Shown piece after piece: positions 60,232 to 64,000 of a stretch of DNA of 64,000 nucleotides. Position 1 is the stretch's first letter. The number at the start of each line of letters is the position of its first letter. The stretch spans positions 202,919-266,918 of the forward strand of contig NZ_JALQDG010000012.1 of NCBI RefSeq assembly GCF_023631325.1, read 5' to 3'. A program made the translations under genes and the position numbers. A model generated the notes under the pieces. It saw only the letters and a program-made list of their open reading frames with translations, searched no databases and had not been told where the DNA came from. The DNA is from Caballeronia sp. INDeC2 (GTDB lineage Bacteria > Pseudomonadota > Gammaproteobacteria > Burkholderiales > Burkholderiaceae).

Positions 60232-60726
60232 TCAGCGCGTCTTCAATGTCTCCAGCACGATATCGACGATTTCCTCGGGCGTGTGCTCGATGCTCACGAT
60301 GATCGCCTCATCCTCGCCCGGCGGTTCGAGCGTTTCGAGCTGGCTCTTCAACAGCGACGGATCGAAGAAATGGCCCGTGCGCGTTCCGAGCCGCTCGTGC
60401 AGAACCTCGAACGTGCCTTCGAGATAGACGAAGCAGACGTCTTTGTCGCCATCGCGCAGCACATCACGATACGAGCGCTTCAGCGACGAGCACGTAAACA
60501 CCGCCGTCTCGCCCGCGCGCTGCTTCTCCTCGATCGCGGCGCGGATCGTCTTCAGCCACGGCCAGCGGTCTTCGTCGGTCAAGGGAATGCCCTTGTGCAT
60601 CTTCTCTTTGTTGGCGGCGCTGTGAAACGCGTCGCCATCGGTGAACGAACAGTGCAAGCGCTCCGCCAGCAATTCACCGATGAGAGACTTGCCGGCGCCC
60701 GACACGCCCATCGCGATCAGAATCAT
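60232..60726 (-). CDS. gntK: Gluconokinase
   Basis: Phosphorylates gluconate to 6-phosphogluconate. 164 residues: Walker A MGVSGAGKS near the start (6-14), FTDGDAFHS and CSSLKRSYRD typical of GntK. AAGGAG 6 bases before ATG 60726 fixes the start. It follows gntP by 10 bases, forming an uptake-plus-phosphorylation operon. No GntR regulator is adjacent. Confidence 0.94.
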   Translation of the reverse strand: MILIAMGVSGAGKSLIGELLAERLHCSFTDGDAFHSAANKEKMHKGIPLTDEDRWPWLKTIRAAIEEKQRAGETAVFTCSSLKRSYRDVLRDGDKDVCFVYLEGTFEVLHERLGTRTGHFFDPSLLKSQLETLEPPGEDEAIIVSIEHTPEEIVDIVLETLKTR

Positions 60727-60736
60727 CGAAATCTCC

Positions 60737-62101
60737 TTACACGACCGCCGCAAGCGCGAAGGTCAAACCGAGTCCCATCAGGGAAATGATGGTTTCGAGC
60801 AACGACCAGGTCTTGAACGTCTGTCCGACCGTCATCCCGAAGTACTCTTTGATCAGCCAGAAGCCACCATCGTTCACATGCGAAAAGATCAGCGAGCCGG
60901 AACCGGTGGCGAGCACGAGCAACTCCGGGCTCGTGTGGCCGCCCGCCGCGGCCGCGATCGGTGCGACGATACCGCAGGCGGTCGTCATCGCGACCGTTGC
61001 CGAGCCTGTCGCAAGACGGATCAGCGCGGCGACGAACCAGCCGAGCAAGAGCGGCGATAGGCTTGCCGACGACGCCGTCGCGACGATCTGCTGCGAGATG
61101 CCGCTGTCGCGCAGAACCTGGCCGAAACCACCGCCCGCGCCGACGATCAGTGTAATCCCCGCGATCGGCGCAAGACACTCGCCGCAGAACTTTTGAATCT
61201 GCTCACGGTTGAAGCCCTGCTTCGCGCCGAACGTCCAGAAGCTGACCAGCACGGCGATCAGCAGCGCCATATCCGACTGGCCGATAAAGCGCAGCAAATC
61301 GTTCGGCAACGTCTTCGGCGTGAAGACCAGATCCGCCCAGCTTCCGATCAGCATCAGAATGACCGGCAGCAAGATGGTGAACAGCGTGATGCCGAAGCTC
61401 GGCAGATCGCGCTTTTTCTCGGTGTCGCCATGCTTTTGAGTGAACTGGTCGGCGAGCGCGTTGGCATCCGGCAGTTTGATGTACTTGTGGATCATCAGCG
61501 CGAACAGCGGGCCCGCGACGATCGCCGTCGGCACGCCGACGATCAGCCCGTAAGCGATCGTCTTGCCGATATCCGCGTGATACGCCTGCACCGCGAGCAA
61601 CGCGGCCGGATGCGGCGGAATCAGACCGTGCACGACCGAGAGGCCCGCGACCATCGGCAGGCCGATCAGCAGCAGCGATTTTCCGGTGCGTCGCGCGACG
61701 TTGAACGCGATCGGAATCAGCAGCACGAAGCCTACTTCGAAGAACACCGGCAAGCCGACGATGATCGCGACGACCATCATCGCCCAGTGAATGTTCTTCT
61801 CGCCGAACAAATTGATCAGCGTATTGGCGATGCGCTCGGCACCGCCCGATTCGGCCATCATCTTACCGAGCATGGTGCCCAGACCGACCACGACCGCAAT
61901 GTGCCCGAGCGTGTTGCCGTTACCGGTTTCGAACGACTTCACGATTTTGTCCATCGGCATGCCGACCGCGAGGGCCAGCAGTACGGACACGATCATGAGG
62001 ACGAGGAACGGGTAAACCTTGAAGCGGGCGATCATCAGGATCAAAACCGCGATCGCGATCACCGCGTAGAGCAGCAGCATGCTCCCGTGGACGGCTGGCA
62101 T
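60737..62101 (-). CDS. gntP: Gluconate:H+ symporter, GntP family
   Basis: 454 residues with about 12 hydrophobic segments. Family hallmarks: HGLIPPHPAAL, FEVGFVLLIPIAF, and the C-terminal TGSATVAMTTACGIVAP and FSHVNDGGFWLIKEYFG. GGAGGCG lies 4-5 bases before ATG 62101. First gene of gntP-gntK. The substrate is called gluconate because of gntK next to it. Confidence 0.93.
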   Translation of the reverse strand: MPAVHGSMLLLYAVIAIAVLILMIARFKVYPFLVLMIVSVLLALAVGMPMDKIVKSFETGNGNTLGHIAVVVGLGTMLGKMMAESGGAERIANTLINLFGEKNIHWAMMVVAIIVGLPVFFEVGFVLLIPIAFNVARRTGKSLLLIGLPMVAGLSVVHGLIPPHPAALLAVQAYHADIGKTIAYGLIVGVPTAIVAGPLFALMIHKYIKLPDANALADQFTQKHGDTEKKRDLPSFGITLFTILLPVILMLIGSWADLVFTPKTLPNDLLRFIGQSDMALLIAVLVSFWTFGAKQGFNREQIQKFCGECLAPIAGITLIVGAGGGFGQVLRDSGISQQIVATASSASLSPLLLGWFVAALIRLATGSATVAMTTACGIVAPIAAAAGGHTSPELLVLATGSGSLIFSHVNDGGFWLIKEYFGMTVGQTFKTWSLLETIISLMGLGLTFALAAVV

Positions 62102-62314
62102 AACGCCTCCTTGATTTTGTTGAGGTTTTTTGCGCTATGTATGCGTTTGCCGTCGCTGCACTGCACACATCGGCGGCGTCCGGCAAGCGCAAACCCGGCG
62201 CAAGGCAACGGAATTTTACTTGTAAGCGGGAAGATTGGCCGGGAAAAAGCCTTTGCGGATGTATGGGGCGGCTCGCACGGTTGTTCGTCGAGGCGCGGAA
62301 CACGCGAAGCAAAA

Positions 62315-62344
62315 AAAACCGACGTTCAAGCGAACGTCGGTTTT
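62315..62344 (-). terminator. Terminator of the lipoprotein gene
   Basis: A 13-bp perfect stem (AAAACCGACGTTC / GAACGTCGGTTTT) around AAGC, followed on the minus strand by a run of eight T. Confidence 0.92.
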
Positions 62345-62389
62345 CAGAAGAGCGATGCGAGCCGCAGTGGCTCGATCATTCGTTACGCA

Positions 62390-62698
62390 TCAAGCCGCCG
62401 GCTTGAATGGCGAACCGCCAGCACACGTGAAGTTGAGCTCGCGCGCGCTGCTGCCGCCCGGCCTGAGTTTCGGATTGTCGAGCGCCTGAGCGACCACGAC
62501 TTGTTGATCCTTGCAGATCCGCGAAGCCTCTGACATGCACGACTTCTGCGACTCGAATATGCCCGAGCAAGTGACGCGATGCGCCTGCGGTTGCTCGGCG
62601 ACATTCAGTTTGTGCGCCGTGTAAGTCATACCCGTATCCGTCGAGCAAGCAGAGAGCACGCCGATGGCGGTAAAAACGGTGAGAAGAAGTTTGGACAT
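62390..62698 (-). CDS. Small lipoprotein
   Basis: 102 residues. Lipoprotein signal with lipobox LSAC (Cys18), then a short periplasmic domain with four more cysteines (VTCSGIF, KSCMSEASRICKDQ, NFTCAGG), so probably disulphide-bonded. I do not recognise a named family. It lies 103 bases downstream of the autotransporter on the same strand and shares its terminator, so a helper role for the adhesin (as SadB is for SadA in Salmonella) is possible but is inference. Confidence 0.75.
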   Translation of the reverse strand: MSKLLLTVFTAIGVLSACSTDTGMTYTAHKLNVAEQPQAHRVTCSGIFESQKSCMSEASRICKDQQVVVAQALDNPKLRPGGSSARELNFTCAGGSPFKPAA

Positions 62699-62736
62699 CT
62701 TGATTAGCTACCTAAATCGGTTCAAAGAGCTGGGCT

Positions 62737-62770
62737 CCCGGGCGACCGCGTGACTTCGCGGTCGCCCGGG
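62737..62770 (-). other. Strong hairpin without T run between adhesin and lipoprotein
   Basis: CCCGGGCGACCGCG pairs perfectly with CGCGGTCGCCCGGG over 14 bp around a 6-base loop. There is no T run on either side, so it is not a standard terminator; it may partly stop or stabilise the adhesin mRNA end. Confidence 0.6.
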
Positions 62771-62801
62771 CCATCCCGAGCGTTAGCCCGGGACGTTCGC
62801 C

Positions 62802-64000
62802 TTACCACCGATACGACGCGTTAGCACCGTAGACCGTGCCGTTGCGAGTCGAACCCGCGCCGGCCTTCAGCACCAGGTTTTGCGTGACGCGCAGGTTCAG
62901 CGCGACAGCTGCAGCCGCGTAGCCCTGATACGTCGCACCGCCCACACCGATCGACATCGTCTTGTCCTGATCGATGTTCGGGATCATCGCCAGAGCGGTG
63001 GCCGCAGCGATGCCCGAGTAGGCGTTACGGCCCACGTCGGTGACGGCGCCTTGCATGCCGTTGACCACGCTGTCCGTGTAGGAGTTCGCCTGTGCGACCG
63101 CGTCGTTCAACTGGTTGACGTTGACGAGATCGGTGCCTTGCGTACCGGCGGCCACGTTGGTGATCTGACGCTCGCTACCCGCCGCGCCGACCGACACCGT
63201 GTTCGCACGATCCGCCACTGAGCTCGCGCCCAGAGCAACCGAGTCATCCGCAGTTGCGTGGCTGCCTGCACCGATCGCCGCCGCGCCAACGCCGCTGGCC
63301 ACCGCGCTTGTGCCGTGCGCAACCGAGTCCTCACCCGTTGCCTGAGCACTCGCGCCGCTCGCCGTTGCATGCGTGCCGCTTGCTACCGCGGCTTCGGAAG
63401 CGCGATCGCCGTTTGCAGCGAACAGCGAGTCGTCTCCGACCGTGCCCGTCGAAGCCGAGCTCGACAGCGAACTCATACCCGTGGACAGCGAGTCGATACC
63501 CGTGGACAGCGAGCTGATGCCCGTCGAGGTCGAGGCCGACAGCGAGTTCAGACCGTGGACAGCGAGCTGATGCCCGTGGAGGCCGACGCCGACAACGAGT
63601 TCATACCCGTGGACAGCGAGCTGATGCCCGTGGAGGTCGAAGCCGAGAGCGAGCTCACGCCAGCCGACAGCGAGCTTACGCCGCTCGACAGCGAGCTGAT
63701 GCCCGTAGAGGTCGAGCTCGACAGCGAGTTCATACCCGTGGACAGCGAGCTGACGCCAGCCGAGAGCGAGCTCACACCCGTGGACAGCGAGCTGATCGCA
63801 GCCGAGGTCGAGCTCGACAGCGAGCTCATGCCCGTCGAGAGCGAGCTCACGTTGGTCGACAGCGAGCTCACGCCCGTGGACAGCGAGCTGATCGCAGCCG
63901 AGGTCGAGCTCGACAGCGAGCTCATGCCCGTGGACAGCGAGCTCACGCCCGTGGACAGCGACGTGACGCTGGAGGACAGCGAGTCGAAGTTACCGTTCGA
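62802..64000 (-). pseudogene. Trimeric autotransporter adhesin (YadA-like), 5' end outside window, one-base frameshift
   Basis: The visible part encodes a long stalk (64000 to about 63441), YadA-head-type repeats (ASEAAVASGTHATASGASAQ, GEDSVAHGTSAVASG, DDSVALGASSVAD), a neck (ITNVAAGTQGTDLVNVNQL), a short coiled coil and the membrane-anchor barrel ending NASYRW. The stalk is in one frame to 63548, where it meets TGA, and in another from about 63551 on. At 63553-63554 the plus strand reads GACCGTGG where sister repeats read ACCCGTGG; adding one C restores an unbroken frame through all repeats. It is therefore either a recent pseudogene or a sequence error. The signal peptide is beyond the window. 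Confidence 0.85.
63441..64000 (-). repeat. Tandem 7- and 11-residue repeats of the adhesin stalk
   Basis: Units such as SLSTGMS, SLSTGVS, SLSAGVS (7 residues, 21 bases) alternate with SLSSSTSAAIS, SLSASTSTGIS (11 residues, 33 bases). Leu and the Met/Val/Ile of each unit are spaced 4-3 in the short units and 4-4-3 in the long units, as in heptad and hendecad coiled coils. DNA identity between units is high (CTGTCCACGGG recurs), so recombination and length change are expected. Confidence 0.85.

Noticed and set aside
63441..64000. Regular repeats at the window end as a CRISPR array
   Set aside because: Units are 21 or 33 bases with no unique spacers and translate to a coiled-coil stalk followed by YadA head, neck and anchor.

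Overview
The window is a 64 kb stretch of a high-GC beta-proteobacterial chromosome. The gene order (adk; rpsT; DUF3579/argF/argG; xerD-ogt-queG//tsaE-amiC; kynBUA; ybgC-tolQRAB-pal-cpoB; lptD-surA-pdxA-rsmA//amgK-murU) and the protein sequences point to Burkholderiaceae, most likely Paraburkholderia, Caballeronia or a close relative. That placement is inferred from remembered family sequences, not from a search. Nearly all of it is core chromosome: no transposase, phage module, integrase island or CRISPR array is visible. Bases 1-165 before adk hold no gene I can support.

Layout. 0.2-4.2 kb: adk, an SDR dehydrogenase, then murJ-sirB1 on the minus strand. 4.3-8.2 kb: rpsT with a strong promoter, a DUF3579 gene, argF and argG. 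8.3-16.8 kb: murB, yajQ, plsY, ybaK, and the compact minus-strand run queG-ogt-xerD, divergent from tsaE-amiC; then an EamA exporter. 17-24 kb: a small secreted protein, pirin, the chaperedoxin cnoX, tcdA, pdxH, cfa, a DUF72 gene and msrA. 24.3-30.4 kb: a flavin reductase, the kynurenine pathway (kynR divergent from kynB-kynU-kynA) and an IclR regulator divergent from gcdH. 30.7-32.1 kb: a three-gene envelope/stress operon (ElaB/YqjD-like, YqjE-like, DUF3318-like). 32.1-34.7 kb: a five-gene type IV pilin operon without pilY1. 34.9-37.9 kb: glyA-nrdR behind a ZTP riboswitch, then ydfG. 37.9-43.7 kb: the complete Tol-Pal operon. 43.7-51.8 kb: tRNA-Lys(UUU), a WYL regulator and Sir2 pair with its own palindromic operator, a convergent YhaO/YhaN nuclease-ATPase pair, and a small orphan gene. 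51-60 kb: rsmA, pdxA, surA and lptD, divergent from amgK-murU (peptidoglycan recycling), then purB. 60-64 kb: gntP-gntK, a small lipoprotein and a YadA-like trimeric autotransporter that runs off the window end and carries a one-base frameshift.

Themes. Much of the window serves the envelope: MurJ, MurB, AmiC, PlsY, Cfa, Tol-Pal, LptD/SurA, AmgK/MurU and the adhesin. Metabolic units are arginine synthesis, tryptophan to anthranilate, glutaryl-CoA oxidation, gluconate uptake and one-carbon metabolism. The items most worth a second look are the ZTP riboswitch on glyA, the WYL-Sir2 module with an inverted repeat just upstream of its -10 and a YhaN/YhaO pair facing it, the adhesin stalk built from alternating 7- and 11-residue units with a one-base frameshift, and the GTTtCGC/GCGgAAC palindrome between iclR and gcdH.
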